Under the pieces are notes generated by a model. It had not been told where the DNA came from, did no database searches, and saw only the letters and a program-made list of their open reading frames with translations. From NCBI RefSeq assembly GCF_012848175.1, contig NZ_CP051651.1, positions 1,674,001 to 1,738,000 of the forward strand: a stretch of 64,000 nucleotides of DNA, in the 5' to 3' direction. Shown here piece after piece: positions 35,170 through 45,827 of this stretch (positions are counted from its first letter, which is position 1; every line of letters starts with the position of its first letter). This DNA is from Xanthomonas campestris pv. badrii. Lineage in GTDB: Bacteria; Pseudomonadota; Gammaproteobacteria; Xanthomonadales; Xanthomonadaceae. Position numbers and translations under genes: made by a program.

Positions 35170-36435
35170 ATGCATGACGCCGTGACCCGCCCAACCCCTC
35201 CCGCCGACGCCACCGCCTGGCCGCGCCGCATCACCCAGGCCGTCAAGATCGGCAGCGTGATCGTGGGCGGAGGCCATCCGGTGGTCGTCCAGTCGATGAC
35301 CAATACCGATACCGCCGACATCGCCGGCAGTGTCAAACAGGTATCCGAGCTGTGGCGCGCCGGCTCGGAGATGGTGCGCCTGACCGTCAACAACGCCGAG
35401 TCGGCCGCCGCCATCCCGCGCATCGTCGACAAGCTGCGCATGATGGGGATCGAGGTGCCGCTGATCGGCGACTTCCATTACAACGGCCATCAGCTGCTTG
35501 CCGCCGAGCCGGCCTGTGCGCAAGCGTTGGCCAAGTACCGCATCAACCCGGGCAACGTCGGCTTCGGCAAGAAGAAGGACCTGCAGTTCGGGCAGCTGAT
35601 CGAATTCGCCATCGAGTACGACAAGCCGGTACGCATCGGCGCCAACTGGGGCTCGCTGGACCAATCGCTGGCCGCGCAACTGATGGACGAAAACTCGCAG
35701 CGCGAAACGCCGTGGGACGCCGGCCGCGTGCTGCGCGAGGCGTTGATCCGTTCGGCGGTGGATTCGGCCGAGCGGGCGGTGGAACTGGGCTTGCCGCGCG
35801 AGCGCATCATCCTGTCGGCCAAGGTCTCCGGCGTGCAGGAGCTGATCGCGGTCTACCGCGACATGGCTGCGCGCTGTGATTTTGCACTGCACCTGGGGCT
35901 CACCGAGGCCGGCATCGGTAGCAAGGGCATCGTGGCCTCGGCTGCGGCGCTGAGCGTGCTGTTGCAGGAAGGCATCGGCGACACCATCCGTATTTCGCTG
36001 ACGCCCGAGCCGGGTCAGTCGCGCACCCAGGAAGTGGTGGTGGCGCAGGAACTGCTGCAGACCACCGGGCAACGCGCGTTCACCCCGATGGTCACCGCGT
36101 GCCCGGGCTGCGGCCGCACCACCTCCGAGTTCTTCCAGGAGCTGGCCGGCGTGGTGCAGAACCACGTGCGCGCACGCATGCCGGAATGGAAGATCTCCAA
36201 CCCCGGCGCGGAGAACATGACCCTGGCGGTGATGGGCTGCGTGGTCAACGGGCCGGGCGAATCGCGTCACGCCAATATCGGCATCTCGTTGCCGGGGACG
36301 GGCGAAGCGCCGTCGGCGCCGGTGTTCGTGGATGGCGAAAAAACCGTCACCCTGCGTGGCGAGAACATCGCCCAGGAATTCATCGCGCTGATCGATCAGT
36401 ACGTCGAACGCACCTATGTCCGCCGCGCCGGCTGA
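35170..36435 (+). CDS. ispG: 4-hydroxy-3-methylbut-2-enyl diphosphate synthase
   Basis: A 421-residue [4Fe-4S] enzyme of the non-mevalonate isoprenoid pathway, making HMBPP from methylerythritol cyclodiphosphate. Marks are [15 protein letters not shown] near residue 40, [32 protein letters not shown], and the cluster Cys residues in [15 protein letters not shown] and [21 protein letters not shown] lies directly before the reading frame, so the ATG at 35170 is the first possible start; no ribosome-binding site precedes it. The 3' end overlaps the PAP2 gene by 20 bases. Confidence 0.97.
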   Translation: MHDAVTRPTPPADATAWPRRITQAVKIGSVIVGGGHPVVVQSMTNTDTADIAGSVKQVSELWRAGSEMVRLTVNNAESAAAIPRIVDKLRMMGIEVPLIGDFHYNGHQLLAAEPACAQALAKYRINPGNVGFGKKKDLQFGQLIEFAIEYDKPVRIGANWGSLDQSLAAQLMDENSQRETPWDAGRVLREALIRSAVDSAERAVELGLPRERIILSAKVSGVQELIAVYRDMAARCDFALHLGLTEAGIGSKGIVASAAALSVLLQEGIGDTIRISLTPEPGQSRTQEVVVAQELLQTTGQRAFTPMVTACPGCGRTTSEFFQELAGVVQNHVRARMPEWKISNPGAENMTLAVMGCVVNGPGESRHANIGISLPGTGEAPSAPVFVDGEKTVTLRGENIAQEFIALIDQYVERTYVRRAG

Positions 36436-37114
36436 GTCGCCGGCCGGATTCAAGCTATGGCTGCGCCGTAACGCATGGCGCATGGGGCTGTTGTTCGTCG
36501 GCGTGCTGGTGCCGTTGGGTCTGTTCGTGAACCTGGCCGACGAAGTGCATGAGCTGGAAAATGTCTATTTCGACGAACCCTTGCTGTGGAGCCTGCGCAG
36601 CATCGCCACCCCGACGCTGGATACATTTTTCGGGGCGATCTCCAAGATCGGCTACCAGTACGGGGTGATTCCGGCCGATATCGCCATCGTGCTGGTGCTG
36701 CTGGCGCTGCGGCGCTGGCGCGAGGGCAGCTTTGCGGCGCTGGGCTTCGGCGGTTCGGCACTGCTCAACATGGGGGCCAAGCAGTTCTTCCAGCGCGACC
36801 GGCCCAGCCTGTGGGAGTCGATCGCGCCGGAAAGCACCTTCAGCTTTCCCAGCGGCCACGCGATGGGGTCGATGACGCTGGCGGCGGTGGTCATCGCGCT
36901 GGCCTGGCGCACCCGCTGGCGTTGGCCGGTGACCCTCGTGGCCAGTGCGTTCGCGTTGCTGGTCGGCGTGTCGCGCATCTACCTGGGCGTGCATTACCCC
37001 TCCGACATCCTGGGTGGCTGGTCGGCGGCGCTGGTCTGGGTGGTCGGCCTGTATCTGGTGATGTTTCGCGGCACGCGGCGGCCGCATTGGCGTCGCCATC
37101 TCACCTCGGCCTGA
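36416..37114 (+). CDS. PAP2-family phosphatase
   Basis: A 232-residue integral membrane phosphatase with all three PAP2 motifs: KQFFQRDRP (KxxxxxxRP), FPSGHAMGS (PSGH) and [12 protein letters not shown] (SRxxxxxHxxxD). It has about six helices, with the active site facing the periplasm. Substrates in the family include undecaprenyl pyrophosphate and phosphatidic acid or phosphatidylglycerol phosphate. The overlap of 20 bases with ispG, an isoprenoid gene, suggests undecaprenyl pyrophosphate recycling, but that is inference. A start inside ispG at 36416 is the natural one because the next Met follows the first helix. Confidence 0.9.
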   Translation: MSAAPAESPAGFKLWLRRNAWRMGLLFVGVLVPLGLFVNLADEVHELENVYFDEPLLWSLRSIATPTLDTFFGAISKIGYQYGVIPADIAIVLVLLALRRWREGSFAALGFGGSALLNMGAKQFFQRDRPSLWESIAPESTFSFPSGHAMGSMTLAAVVIALAWRTRWRWPVTLVASAFALLVGVSRIYLGVHYPSDILGGWSAALVWVVGLYLVMFRGTRRPHWRRHLTSA

Positions 37115-37192
37115 GGGCAGGGCCGCGCGACGTCGAACGTGGTCGGCGCAGGCGTGTGACCGGGACTGACGCAGACCGGCACGGCGTTCGAC

Positions 37193-38491
37193 TCAGTAAC
37201 GACCTACGCGCTCCCGGCGCCACAACTGCAGCCCGATCACGCTGCCGATTGCGGCCAGCAGAATCATGTAATACGCCGGGCCCATCGGGTGTTGCTTGAG
37301 CAACATCACCACCACCAGCGGAGTCAGGCCACCGAATACCGCATAGCCCAGGTTGTAGGCGAACGACACGCCGGACAGGCGCACCACCGGCGGAAACGCT
37401 TCGACCATGACGCGCGGAACCGCCCCCAGGACGCCGAGCGCCGCGCCCAGCAGGGCGTACAGCGGGAACAGCAACTGCGGATCACCGGCCAGGCGATAGA
37501 ACAGCCAGGCGCTGGCGCCCAGGAACACGCTGCCGGCAAGCAGCACGCGTCCGTTGCCGTAGCGATCGGACAAGGCGCCGGCCACGATCGAGCCGACCGC
37601 CTGCAGCAGGACCGCGAGCAGGTTGGCCTGCAAGGCGACCGCTGCCGTGTAGTGGTACGCGCTCTGCAGCAGCGTCGGCGTCATCAACGACACCACCAGC
37701 ACCCCGGCGGCCACCATCCAGGTCAGCCACAACGACTGCGCCACACTGCGTGGATGATCGCGCAGCACCAGTTTGAGCGGCGTTTCACGCGCGACTGCAC
37801 GCATCGCCATCAGCTCGGCGAACACCGGCGTTTCATGCAGCCAGCGCCGCAGATACACGGAAAGCAGGCCGAAGAGGCCGCCGGCCAAAAACGGCAGGCG
37901 CCAGGCATAGTCGGCGATTTCCTGCGGGGTGAAAGCGCGATGGATCGCCCCGGCGCTGAGCGAACCGAGCAACACGCCGGCGGCCAGCCCGGCGGTCAGT
38001 GTTCCGCAGGCCAGTCCCCTGCGTTGCGCAGGCACGTGCTCTGCGACGAAGACCCATGCACTGGGAACTTCGCCGCCGATGGCCGCGCCCTGCAGCAACC
38101 GCATCGTCAGCAGCAGGAGCGGGGCGGCCAGGCCGATCTGCGCATAGGTCGGTAGCACGCCGATGGCCAGCGTCGGCAAGGCCATCAACCCGATGCTCAG
38201 CGCGAACATGCGCTTGCGACCGAGCAGGTCGCCGAAGTGCGCCATCACGATCCCGCCCAGCGGACGGATCAGGTAGCCGGCAGCAAAGATGCCGAAAGTC
38301 TGCAACTGCCGCATCCAGTCCGGTATGCCCGGCGGAAAGAACAGCTCTCCCAGCACCGTCGCGAAGAAGATGAAGATGATGAAGTCGTAGAATTCCAGCG
38401 CGCCGCCCAGTGCGGACAGGGCCAGCGTCTTGTAGTCGCCGCGTGTGAGCTGGCTTGTGGGTGCAGTGCCTGTTGCGGAAGGGGTCTTCAA
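37193..38491 (-). CDS. MHS-family MFS transporter
   Basis: A 432-residue, 12-helix transporter of the metabolite:H+ symporter branch (ProP/ShiA/KgtP type). Marks are LGGALEFYDFIIFIFFATVL in helix 1, IRPLGGIVMAHFGDLLGRK with the loop 2-3 motif, RLLQGAAIGGEVPSAWVFVA, RRWLHETPVF after helix 6, and GALSDRYGNGRVLL. Substrates of the family are organic acids, osmolytes or shikimate; none can be chosen here. The start is taken as the TTG at 38491 behind AGGA, because the preceding 33 codons to the ATG at 38590 are Cys/Arg-rich and not membrane-like. It may work with the racemase gene upstream, also on the minus strand, but the 165-base gap leaves this open. Confidence 0.85.
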   Translation of the reverse strand: MKTPSATGTAPTSQLTRGDYKTLALSALGGALEFYDFIIFIFFATVLGELFFPPGIPDWMRQLQTFGIFAAGYLIRPLGGIVMAHFGDLLGRKRMFALSIGLMALPTLAIGVLPTYAQIGLAAPLLLLTMRLLQGAAIGGEVPSAWVFVAEHVPAQRRGLACGTLTAGLAAGVLLGSLSAGAIHRAFTPQEIADYAWRLPFLAGGLFGLLSVYLRRWLHETPVFAELMAMRAVARETPLKLVLRDHPRSVAQSLWLTWMVAAGVLVVSLMTPTLLQSAYHYTAAVALQANLLAVLLQAVGSIVAGALSDRYGNGRVLLAGSVFLGASAWLFYRLAGDPQLLFPLYALLGAALGVLGAVPRVMVEAFPPVVRLSGVSFAYNLGYAVFGGLTPLVVVMLLKQHPMGPAYYMILLAAIGSVIGLQLWRRERVGRY

Positions 38492-38656
38492 GGCATGACA
38501 TCCTGTGGCAGGTGCTCGCGCGCATGCGCGTGCTGGAGCAGTGAGGTATGAGTCATCCGTGCTATTGCTGCGGCAACGCGCAGCTTGCACGCTTGCCCGC
38601 CACGGCCAGGCACATGCGCTTCGGGAAAGGCGCGCTGGCTGCGCCTTCGGTGCCGA

Positions 38657-39361
38657 TCAGTCGCGCACACTTGCGTGCGCCGCCGCTTCGGCATGCAGTG
38701 CGGTGGTGTCGAACAACGGCAGCTGCGCATCGCTGCTGTCCACCAGCAGCGAAATCTCGGTGCAGCCCAGGATGATCGCTTGCGCACCCTCCTGGCCGAG
38801 GTCGGCCATGACCTGGCGGAAATAGCCGCGCGACTCGGGCCGGATGATGCCCTGGCAGAGTTCGTCGTAGATCACCCGATGCAGTTGCGCGCGTGCGTCG
38901 GCCGGCGGTACCAGCACCTGCAGGCCACGCGCAGCCAGACGCTCGCGATAGAACGGCTGTTCCATGGTGAAACGCGTGCCGAGTAGCCCGACCCGGGTGA
39001 CGTCCGCGGCAATCAACGCATCGGCGGTGGCATCGGCGATATGCAGCAAGGGCAGCGGTGTCGCGGAGGTGATCGCATCGGCAACGCAATGCATGGTGTT
39101 GGTGCACAGCACCAGGAAGTCGGCACCGCCGGCATGCAGCGCGCGCGCCGCTGCCGCCATTGCCTGGCCTGCGCCGTCCCAGTCGCCGGCGTGTTGCAGG
39201 CGCTCGATCTCATGGAAATTGACGCTGTACAGCAAGAGCCTGGCCGAATGCAGGCCGCCGCAGGCCAGGCGCACCCGCTGGTTGATGATGCGGTAATAGG
39301 GCAGGGTGGATTCCCAGCTCATGCCGCCGATCAGGCCGATGGTTTTGCTTGGAACCGGCAT
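38657..39361 (-). CDS. Aspartate/glutamate racemase family protein
   Basis: A 234-residue cytoplasmic enzyme of the YgeA/RacX branch. It begins TIGLIGGMSWESTLPYYRII, and has the two catalytic Cys motifs FLVLCTNTMH (about residue 86) and IILGCTEISLLV (about residue 199). Such cofactor-independent racemases act on aspartate, glutamate or broad-spectrum amino acids, some supplying D-amino acids for the wall. The ATG at 39361 gives the standard N-terminus. A downstream MFS transporter on the same strand may handle a related metabolite. Confidence 0.92.
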   Translation of the reverse strand: MPVPSKTIGLIGGMSWESTLPYYRIINQRVRLACGGLHSARLLLYSVNFHEIERLQHAGDWDGAGQAMAAAARALHAGGADFLVLCTNTMHCVADAITSATPLPLLHIADATADALIAADVTRVGLLGTRFTMEQPFYRERLAARGLQVLVPPADARAQLHRVIYDELCQGIIRPESRGYFRQVMADLGQEGAQAIILGCTEISLLVDSSDAQLPLFDTTALHAEAAAHASVRD

Positions 39362-39470
39362 GCCGACCTCACCTTGGAAAAGTCAACGAATGTGCGTGCG
39401 CATCGCCCCTTCGATGCCCGGGGAGCGCATACCAGCGCAGTGTACGTCGGCATCGTCGCCACGCCATCTT

Positions 39471-39515
39471 GCAGACGGTCAGGCCGCTCGCAGACGGTCA
39501 GGCCGCTCGCAGACG
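39471..39515. repeat. Short tandem repeat of 19 bases
   Basis: GCAGACGGTCAGGCCGCTC occurs at 39471-39489 and 39490-39508, followed by a partial third copy (GCAGACG). It lies just beyond the stop of the EamA transporter gene and may be a replication-slippage product. Confidence 0.8.
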
Positions 39516-39520
39516 CTCGA

Positions 39521-40429
39521 TCACTCGCCCGGTTTTGCGCCTTCCACCGGCGCATGGGTGGCGGCGCGGCGCGCCAGCACCGCTTCGCGATGGGCGATGT
39601 AGACGTTGGCGCCGATGATGATGGCCGCACCGATCAGGGTATGGCGCTCGATCGCCTCGCCGAACAACCACCAGCCCAGCAGCGCCACCAGCGGCAATTG
39701 CATGAAGCTGATCGGCTGCAGCGCCGAGACCTCGCCCAGCTTGAGCGCGCGGGTCCAGAACAACTGCCCGGCGGTACCGAAGATGCCGGTGGCCACCAGC
39801 CATAGCCAGTCGATGCCCTGCGGCCAGCTCCACTGCAACAGCGCGGGAATCAGCGACATCGGCACCCAGAACACGTAGGTGTAGAACACCACCGTGTCGG
39901 AGTCGTCGCTGCGCGAGAGCTGCTTGATCTGGATCGCCACGATGGCGCTGATCACTGCGGCCAGCAGCGCCACCAGCAAGCCCGGGCTGAAGGTGGACGA
40001 GCCTGGCCGCAGGATCACCAGCACGCCGATGAAGCCCGCTGCCACCGCCAGCCAGCGCCGCATGCGCACCTGTTCCTGCAGCCACACCACCGCCAGCACG
40101 GTGACGAATAAAGGCGTGGAATAGGACAGCGAGATGGCCTGGGACAACGGCAGATGCCCGATCGCCCAGAACCCGCACAGCATCGAGGCCAGGCCGATCA
40201 AGGTGCGGGCGAAATACTGCGGCAGCTGGCGCGTGCGCGGCAGCGGCTTGCCCGGGCGCACGATCAGCGGCAGCAGCGCCAGCAAGCCGAAGGCATTACG
40301 GAAGAACGCGATCTCGGTGGTCGGCATGTGCGCGGAGGCAAACCGGATGCTGATGGCCATCAGGCCGAAGGCGAGCGTGCTGATCAGCATCCAGACCGCG
40401 GCGCGCACCGGCGCCGGCGATGCCGTCAC
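39521..40429 (-). CDS. EamA/DMT-family transporter
   Basis: A 302-residue, 10-helix inner-membrane protein with two EamA repeats: [20 protein letters not shown] with [20 protein letters not shown] in the first half, and [20 protein letters not shown] in the second. The family exports amino acids, nucleosides or other metabolites; the substrate is unknown. The GTG at 40429 overlaps the murB stop (GTGA) and gives [14 protein letters not shown] at the N-terminus; the frame is open upstream only because it shadows murB. It is the last gene of a compact minus-strand run. Confidence 0.9.
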   Translation of the reverse strand: MTASPAPVRAAVWMLISTLAFGLMAISIRFASAHMPTTEIAFFRNAFGLLALLPLIVRPGKPLPRTRQLPQYFARTLIGLASMLCGFWAIGHLPLSQAISLSYSTPLFVTVLAVVWLQEQVRMRRWLAVAAGFIGVLVILRPGSSTFSPGLLVALLAAVISAIVAIQIKQLSRSDDSDTVVFYTYVFWVPMSLIPALLQWSWPQGIDWLWLVATGIFGTAGQLFWTRALKLGEVSALQPISFMQLPLVALLGWWLFGEAIERHTLIGAAIIIGANVYIAHREAVLARRAATHAPVEGAKPGE

Positions 40430-41478
40430 CAATGCGCTCCGATGATGCGCGGCTCCGGCTCCAGGATCACCGAGTAGCGCTCGCGCACCGATTCGGCGAT
40501 GCGCCGTGCGACGTCGAGCAGCTGCGCGCCGCTGGCGCTGCCGTAGTTGACCAGGACCAGCGCATGATCCGGCGACACGCCGGCATCGCCTTCGCGCCGG
40601 CCCTTCCAGCCGCATTGCTCGATCAGCCACGCCGCCGACAACTTGCCCTGGCCGGGCTGTTCGCCCGGGTAGACCGGCATGTCGGGGAAGGTGGCCTGCA
40701 AGGCCGCGATCTGCTCGCTTGGCAGCAGCGGGTTCTTGAAGAAACTGCCGGCATTGCCCAGCACGTCCGGGTCCGGCAGCTTGCGCCGGCGGATGTTGAT
40801 CACTGCCTGCGCCACATCCGCTGCACCGGCCAGTTCGGCTCCCATGCGGGCCAGCTCCTCGCGGATGCCGGCATAGTCCAGCCGCAGTTCGTGCAACAGC
40901 GGCAGGTTGAACTCCACCGCCACGATCAGGTAACGCTCCGGCTGCTGCTTGAACACGCTGTCGCGGTAACCGAACGCGCAGTCGTCTGCCCCCAGCCGCA
41001 CGAACTGCTGGCCCTGCCGGTCGAAGGCCTCCACCGCATGGATGAAGTCGCCCACCTGCGCGCCGTACGCGCCGATGTTCTGGATCGGGCTGGCACCCAC
41101 CGTGCCGGGTATCAGCGCCAGGTTTTCCAGGCCCGACAGACCCTGCTGCAGCGAATACAGCACCAGCGCATGCCAGTTCACGCCAGCGCCGGCACGCACG
41201 ATGGCATGGTCGGCACGGTGCGCAATGATGGCGATATCGCGGTTTTCGAAACACAGCACGCAACCCGGTGGGTCGCCGGCCAGCAGCACGTTGCTGCCGC
41301 TGCCCAGCACCAGCAGCGGTTCGCCCGCGATCTGCGGCGCCAACAGCGCCTGTGGCAAGGCCTGGGGTGTGTCGATATGCAACAGCCAGCGCGCCGTGGC
41401 CTGCACATGGAACGTGTTCAACGCATGCAGCGGCGCGTGTTCGCTCAGGCGCCAGCCCGGTTGCACGGCATCGCTCAT
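40426..41478 (-). CDS. murB: UDP-N-acetylenolpyruvoylglucosamine reductase
   Basis: A 350-residue flavoenzyme of peptidoglycan precursor synthesis, reducing the enolpyruvyl group with NADPH. Marks are the FAD-binding [50 protein letters not shown], the catalytic Ser in [13 protein letters not shown], and the catalytic Glu in [11 protein letters not shown]. The extra loop (about residues 210-250) matches the type I enzyme. The ATG at 41478 overlaps the pyrD stop by ATGA. The order pyrD-murB with full coupling is a compact arrangement of essential genes. Confidence 0.96.
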   Translation of the reverse strand: MSDAVQPGWRLSEHAPLHALNTFHVQATARWLLHIDTPQALPQALLAPQIAGEPLLVLGSGSNVLLAGDPPGCVLCFENRDIAIIAHRADHAIVRAGAGVNWHALVLYSLQQGLSGLENLALIPGTVGASPIQNIGAYGAQVGDFIHAVEAFDRQGQQFVRLGADDCAFGYRDSVFKQQPERYLIVAVEFNLPLLHELRLDYAGIREELARMGAELAGAADVAQAVINIRRRKLPDPDVLGNAGSFFKNPLLPSEQIAALQATFPDMPVYPGEQPGQGKLSAAWLIEQCGWKGRREGDAGVSPDHALVLVNYGSASGAQLLDVARRIAESVRERYSVILEPEPRIIGAHW

Positions 41479-42530
41479 AACGGCGACACCGCGCCGCCGC
41501 TGGGCGCCTCGCGGCGGCGGCGGATGGCATCGACGCATTCGCCGATCAGCGGCGGCCCGCGATACACCAGCCCGCTATAGCACTGCACCAGGCTCGCGCC
41601 CGCGGCCATCTTGGCCACCGCATCGGCGCCGGAGGTGATGCCGCCCACGCCGATCAACGGAATCGCTTCGGGCAGGCGTGCGCGCAGGCGGCGCAGCACC
41701 AGGGTGGATTGCCCCAGCAACGGTGCGCCCGACAGGCCGCCGGCTTCGGCAGCCAACGGATGATTGGCGACCAAGGTGCGCGTGACCGTGGTGTTGGTGG
41801 CGATCACGCCATCCACCGCCAGGTCGGCCAGCACGCGCGCGGCCGCATCGATGTCGCGGTCGTTGAGATCCGGCGCCACCTTCACCAGCATCGGCACGCG
41901 CTTGCCGTGCTGCGCGCCCAGGGCTTCCTGGGTTTCGCGCAGGTCTGCGATCAGGCGGCGCAGCGCCTGTTCTTCCTGCAGCTCGCGCAGGCCGGCGGTA
42001 TTGGGCGAGGAAATGTTGACGGTGATGTAGTCGGCCAGCGGATACACCCGCTCCATGCAGTAGCGGTAATCGCTGGTGGCCTCTTCGTTGGGGGTGTCCT
42101 TGTTCTTGCCGATGTTGATGCCCAGCAGGCCGCCGCGGCGGCGCGCGCGCTGCACGTTGGCCGCCAGCGCATCCACGCCCAGGTTGTTGAAGCCCATGCG
42201 GTTGATCACCGCCTGGTACTCGGGCAGCCGGAACATGCGTGGCTTGGGATTGCCCTGCTGCGCACGCGGCGTGACCGTGCCGATCTCGACGAAGCCGAAC
42301 CCCAGCGCCATCAGCGCGTCGATATGTTCGCCATTCTTGTCCAGCCCGGCGCCGAGCCCGACCGGATTGGGGAACATCAGCCCGAACGCGGGCGTTGGCA
42401 GTGGCACCGGGCGCTTGGCCAGCAGCGCCGTGGTGCCGGTGCGGTAGGCGGTATCGATGGAGCGCAATGCCAGCGCGTGGGCGCGTTCGGCATAGAGGGA
42501 AAACAGCAAGGGGCGGGCAAGCGAATACAT
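41475..42530 (-). CDS. pyrD: Dihydroorotate dehydrogenase (quinone)
   Basis: A 351-residue class 2 enzyme that oxidises dihydroorotate to orotate at the inner membrane, passing electrons to quinones. Marks are the amphipathic N-terminal helix [69 protein letters not shown] with the catalytic Ser, [12 protein letters not shown], and the flavin-binding [19 protein letters not shown]. The ATG at 42530 lies five bases after the upstream methyltransferase stop; its stop codon overlaps murB. Confidence 0.96.
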   Translation of the reverse strand: MYSLARPLLFSLYAERAHALALRSIDTAYRTGTTALLAKRPVPLPTPAFGLMFPNPVGLGAGLDKNGEHIDALMALGFGFVEIGTVTPRAQQGNPKPRMFRLPEYQAVINRMGFNNLGVDALAANVQRARRRGGLLGINIGKNKDTPNEEATSDYRYCMERVYPLADYITVNISSPNTAGLRELQEEQALRRLIADLRETQEALGAQHGKRVPMLVKVAPDLNDRDIDAAARVLADLAVDGVIATNTTVTRTLVANHPLAAEAGGLSGAPLLGQSTLVLRRLRARLPEAIPLIGVGGITSGADAVAKMAAGASLVQCYSGLVYRGPPLIGECVDAIRRRREAPSGGAVSPL

Positions 42531-42535
42531 GCGGG

Positions 42536-43303
42536 TCAGTTCAAACTCCCGGCGAAGATGCGGGTCTGGTAATGAAAGTCGATCACCCCGTCGTGCGCGT
42601 ACGCATCGAACAGGGCGCGCAGCGCGTCCAGCATCGGCGCGTGCCGCGCATCGTGCGCCAGCGGCGCATACGACGAGGACAGCAGGCGGCCACGCAAGGC
42701 GTCGAAATCCAGCCGCTGTACATTGGGAAAGCGGGCCATCGCCCGGAATCCATCGCCGAACCAGGCCTGCATGGTCGCATCGTCCTGGTAGCGTTCTGCC
42801 ACCGCCGAATAGTCGGTGCCGTAGTCCAGCAGCAGCTGTTCGTAGCCGCGCAGGAACGCGGTGGAGTCCAGTTCGCGCGAGTTCCAGTACACCACCGCCA
42901 GGCCGCCGGGCTGCAGGATACGTGCCCACTCGCGGCGCACGGCCTGGGTGTCGAACCAGTGGAAGGCCTGCGCTGCCGACACCAGGCCAACGCTGGCATC
43001 GGCCAGCCCGGTGGCCTCGGCGGTGCCGTCGGTGGCCTGGAAGCTGCCGAATTCGGCCAGCCATTGGTGCGCGGCGGCGCGCATGGCCGGGTTCGGTTCC
43101 ACTGCGGTGACCGAATAGCCGGCCTCCAGGAACAGGCGGCTGGAGATGCCGGTGCCGGCACCGATATCAGCCACCGGCGTGGCGGGGGTGACGCCCAGCT
43201 CGTCGTGCAGCCAGCGCAGCAGCTGCGGCGGGTAACTCGGCCGGTAGCGCACATACGCCGCTACCCGGTCAGTGAAACGCTGGGCCGAGGAGGGCGCGGC
43301 CAT
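42536..43303 (-). CDS. Class I SAM-dependent methyltransferase
   Basis: A 255-residue protein with the Rossmann-type methyltransferase core: motif [20 protein letters not shown], the acidic loop [28 protein letters not shown] and the post-core [16 protein letters not shown]. It resembles small-molecule methyltransferases of the BioC/UbiE type ([13 protein letters not shown] at the N-terminus), but no substrate can be named. The ATG at 43303 follows GAGGAGGGC; the stop of the DUF4190 gene lies two bases upstream. pyrD follows after five bases. Confidence 0.88.
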   Translation of the reverse strand: MAAPSSAQRFTDRVAAYVRYRPSYPPQLLRWLHDELGVTPATPVADIGAGTGISSRLFLEAGYSVTAVEPNPAMRAAAHQWLAEFGSFQATDGTAEATGLADASVGLVSAAQAFHWFDTQAVRREWARILQPGGLAVVYWNSRELDSTAFLRGYEQLLLDYGTDYSAVAERYQDDATMQAWFGDGFRAMARFPNVQRLDFDALRGRLLSSSYAPLAHDARHAPMLDALRALFDAYAHDGVIDFHYQTRIFAGSLN

Positions 43304-43305
43304 GC

Positions 43306-43593
43306 TCAACTGTTGGCGGCCGCCAGCCACGCCATGCCGCCGAAGAAAAGAATGAACACCGCAATGCCCAGCACCCACAGCGCCACCGCCAGCCAGCCCA
43401 GGACCAGGCCGCCGATCGCCAGCCCGTCGCCATCCAGGCCCTGCGGATGACGGCGGATTTCCGCCCGCGCCAGGTGGCCGGTGATGATGGCGCAGATGCT
43501 GCCGAGGAAGGGAATCAACGTCCAGCCGAGAATGCCGGCCACCAGGCTGACGATGGCCATGGCGCTGGTCTGTCGAACGACAACGTTCATCAT
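43306..43593 (-). CDS. DUF4190-type small membrane protein
   Basis: A 95-residue protein with two hydrophobic helices: AIVSLVAGILGWTLIPFLGS and GGLVLGWLAVALWVLGIAVF. The loop ITGHLARAEIRRHPQGLDGDG between them is the DUF4190 hallmark. The ATG at 43593 follows AAGGAG at five bases, the best ribosome-binding site of this run. It heads the minus-strand run DUF4190, methyltransferase, pyrD, murB, EamA. The function of the family is unknown. Confidence 0.88.
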   Translation of the reverse strand: MMNVVVRQTSAMAIVSLVAGILGWTLIPFLGSICAIITGHLARAEIRRHPQGLDGDGLAIGGLVLGWLAVALWVLGIAVFILFFGGMAWLAAANS

Positions 43594-43900
43594 GAACTCC
43601 TTGAAGGGCCCGCAGCCGGCGGCTGGCGTCGCCCGATTATCCCAGAGCGGCCGGCCAAAAGGCGTGCCGGTTGAAGCGAACCGTGGCCGATGGCCGGATT
43701 CAGGCGATTTGAAGGGCTGTGGGAGCGACGGTTGCGCCGTGCGAGCGTGTGGTTTGTGGCCTGGAGCGTGGTCGGGCAGGGCGGCGACAGTCTGCCGCGG
43801 CCTGTTTCGGCGGCCCGCTCCACCATCAGCGCGACGGCCTGGTGCCCCAGCATTCCAACAGCGCGAGGCAGCAATGCGTGCCGCACGCGCCCCGCAGGCA
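43594..43900. other. Intergenic region without a gene
   Basis: No coding gene is supported. A TGTGGGAGCGACGGTTGCGCCG string near 43719-43742 looks like the dispersed TGTGGGAGCGAC-type intergenic repeat seen in xanthomonads; I cannot confirm copies outside the window. Confidence 0.4.
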
Positions 43901-43936
43901 GGCCCACGCGCCGGAGCGGTGTCCGGCGCGTGGGCC
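43901..43936 (-). terminator. Strong hairpin after the aldehyde dehydrogenase gene
   Basis: GGCCCACGCGCCGGA (43901-43915) pairs over 15 bp with TCCGGCGCGTGGGCC (43922-43936), starting six bases beyond the dehydrogenase stop. There is no T-run on the minus strand, so it may protect the 3' end or end transcription in a factor-assisted way. Confidence 0.6.
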
Positions 43937-43941
43937 CTACA

Positions 43942-45474
43942 TCACAGATCGAACTTGATGCCCTGAGCCAGCGGCAGCGAATCGGAGTAGTTGATGGTGT
44001 TGGTCTGGCGGCGCATGTAGACCTTCCACGCATCCGAGCCGGATTCGCGACCACCGCCAGTTTCCTTCTCGCCACCGAACGCGCCGCCGATCTCCGCACC
44101 GGAGGTGCCGATGTTGACGTTGGCGATGCCGCAATCGCTGCCCGCGGCAGACAGGAACTTCTCGGCCGCCTTGAGGTTCTGGGTGAAGATCGACGACGAC
44201 AGCCCCTGCGGCACGCCGTTCTGCAGGTCGATCGCCTCGTCCAGCGTGCTGTACTTCATCACGTACAGGATCGGCGCGAACGTCTCGTGCTGCACCACCG
44301 CGTCGCTGTTCTGCAGCCCAGTGACAATGGCCGGCAGCACGAAGTTGCCCGGGCGGTCGATCGCGGTGCCGCCCACTTCCACCGTGCCGCCAGCGGCCTT
44401 GGCCTTGGCGATCGAGTCGAGGAACTGTGCAACCGCGCCCTGGCTGTTGAGCGGGCCCATCAGGTTTGCCGGGTCGGTGGGGTCGCCGATCTTGCTGTCG
44501 AGCTGCTTGTACGCCTTGACCAGCGTGGCCAGCACGTTGTCGTAGATGGAGTCGTGCACGATCAGGCGGCGCGTGGTGGTGCAGCGCTGGCCGGCGGTGC
44601 CGACCGCACCGAACACAATGCCGGGAATCGCCAGCTTCAGGTCGGCGGTCTCGTCCAGAATGATGGCGTTATTGCCACCAAGCTCCAGCAGGCAGCGGCC
44701 CAGGCGGTGGGCGACCTTTTCAGCGACCACGCGGCCGATCTGGGTGGAACCGGTGAAGCTGATCAGCGGGATGCGGGTGTCTTCGACCAGCGTCTCCGAC
44801 AGGGAAGTGCCGGCATCGTTGATCAGGAAGAAGATGTCCGGGAAGCCGGCATCCTTCAGCGCCGCGTTGCAGATCTTCATGGTGGCAATCGCGGTCAGCG
44901 GCGTCTTGTTGGACGGCTTCCAGATGCAGATATCGCCGCAGATCGCCGCCAGGAACGCATTCCACGCCCACACCGCCACCGGGAAGTTGAACGCGCTGAT
45001 GATGCCCACCAGGCCCAGCGGCTGGTACTGCTCGTACATGCGGTGGCCAGGGCGCTCCGAGTGCATGGTGTAGCCGTAGAGCATGCGGCTCTGGCCCACG
45101 GCGAAATCGGCGATGTCGATCATCTCCTGCACTTCGCCATCGCCTTCGGGCTTGCTCTTGCCCATTTCCAGCGCCACCAGCGAGCCCAGCGCATCCTTGT
45201 GCGCACGCAGCGCCTCGCCACACAGGCGAACGGCTTCGCCGCGGCGCGGCGCCGGCGTGGTGCGCCACACCTTGAAGGCCGCCTGGGCGCGCTGGATGAT
45301 CAGTTCGTAATCGTCCGGCGTGGTCGCCTGCACCTCGGCGATGACCGCGTTGGTGGTCGGGTTGAGCGGCTGCAGCACCCCGGCACCGGTGGCCTGCGAC
45401 CAGGTCGCCTCGCCGAGGTAGGTGCCGGAATTGGACGCGGCGAGGTCGAGCGCCTTGAGCAGGTCAGCGGACAT
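43942..45474 (-). CDS. ALDH7-family aldehyde dehydrogenase (aminoadipate-semialdehyde type)
   Basis: A 510-residue NAD-dependent dehydrogenase in the branch of alpha-aminoadipic semialdehyde (piperideine-6-carboxylate) dehydrogenases of lysine degradation. Marks are [32 protein letters not shown], the NAD site [12 protein letters not shown], the general-base Glu in [12 protein letters not shown], and the catalytic Cys in [13 protein letters not shown]. The substrate-binding [21 protein letters not shown] near the C-terminus is typical of ALDH7. The ATG at 45474 follows AGGAG; an upstream in-frame ATG adds an Ala/Pro-rich stretch and is rejected. No lysine-pathway genes lie beside it. Confidence 0.9.
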   Translation of the reverse strand: MSADLLKALDLAASNSGTYLGEATWSQATGAGVLQPLNPTTNAVIAEVQATTPDDYELIIQRAQAAFKVWRTTPAPRRGEAVRLCGEALRAHKDALGSLVALEMGKSKPEGDGEVQEMIDIADFAVGQSRMLYGYTMHSERPGHRMYEQYQPLGLVGIISAFNFPVAVWAWNAFLAAICGDICIWKPSNKTPLTAIATMKICNAALKDAGFPDIFFLINDAGTSLSETLVEDTRIPLISFTGSTQIGRVVAEKVAHRLGRCLLELGGNNAIILDETADLKLAIPGIVFGAVGTAGQRCTTTRRLIVHDSIYDNVLATLVKAYKQLDSKIGDPTDPANLMGPLNSQGAVAQFLDSIAKAKAAGGTVEVGGTAIDRPGNFVLPAIVTGLQNSDAVVQHETFAPILYVMKYSTLDEAIDLQNGVPQGLSSSIFTQNLKAAEKFLSAAGSDCGIANVNIGTSGAEIGGAFGGEKETGGGRESGSDAWKVYMRRQTNTINYSDSLPLAQGIKFDL

Positions 45475-45608
45475 GGAATCTCCTGGAAACGGTGGCGGTC
45501 GCGCGGCGGCAGGGCCGGCCCACGACACGGGTAGCCGCCAATTTTAGCAGGCTCCATCCAGCCCGGCCGGCTTGGCAAGCTGGCTGAACATGCGACAATG
45601 CCGCCCTT

Positions 45609-45685
45609 GGCCCCGTAGCTCAGCTGGATAGAGCGTCCCCCTCCTAAGGGGAAGGTCGCCCGTTCGAATCGGGCCGGGGTCACCA
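45609..45685 (+). tRNA. tRNA-Arg (anticodon CCT)
   Basis: A 77-base cloverleaf: acceptor GGCCCCG/CGGGGTC with one G-T pair, D arm GCTCAGCTGGATAGAGC, anticodon stem TCCCC/GGGGA around the loop CTCCTAA giving CCT, T arm with GTTCGAATC, discriminator A and encoded CCA. It reads the rare AGG codon. I looked for a direct repeat of the 3' end, as at an integration site, and saw none in the window. Confidence 0.96.
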
Positions 45686-45827
45686 GACCGAGAGCTGCTG
45701 TTCCAGATGGCCGCATGAGCTGGCGGGACGATAGACGCCTGCCAGCTGCCGCGTTGAGACGGCAGGGCGTTGACGGCACCGCGTCAGTAGAGGCGTGCGC
45801 ATCGCTTCCCAGGTCAGCGCATTGGGC

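Noticed and set aside
38492..38590. 33-codon N-terminal extension of the MHS transporter
   Set aside because: The added residues are Cys/Arg-rich, unlike the short soluble leader of this family, and the TTG at 38491 has an AGGA upstream.
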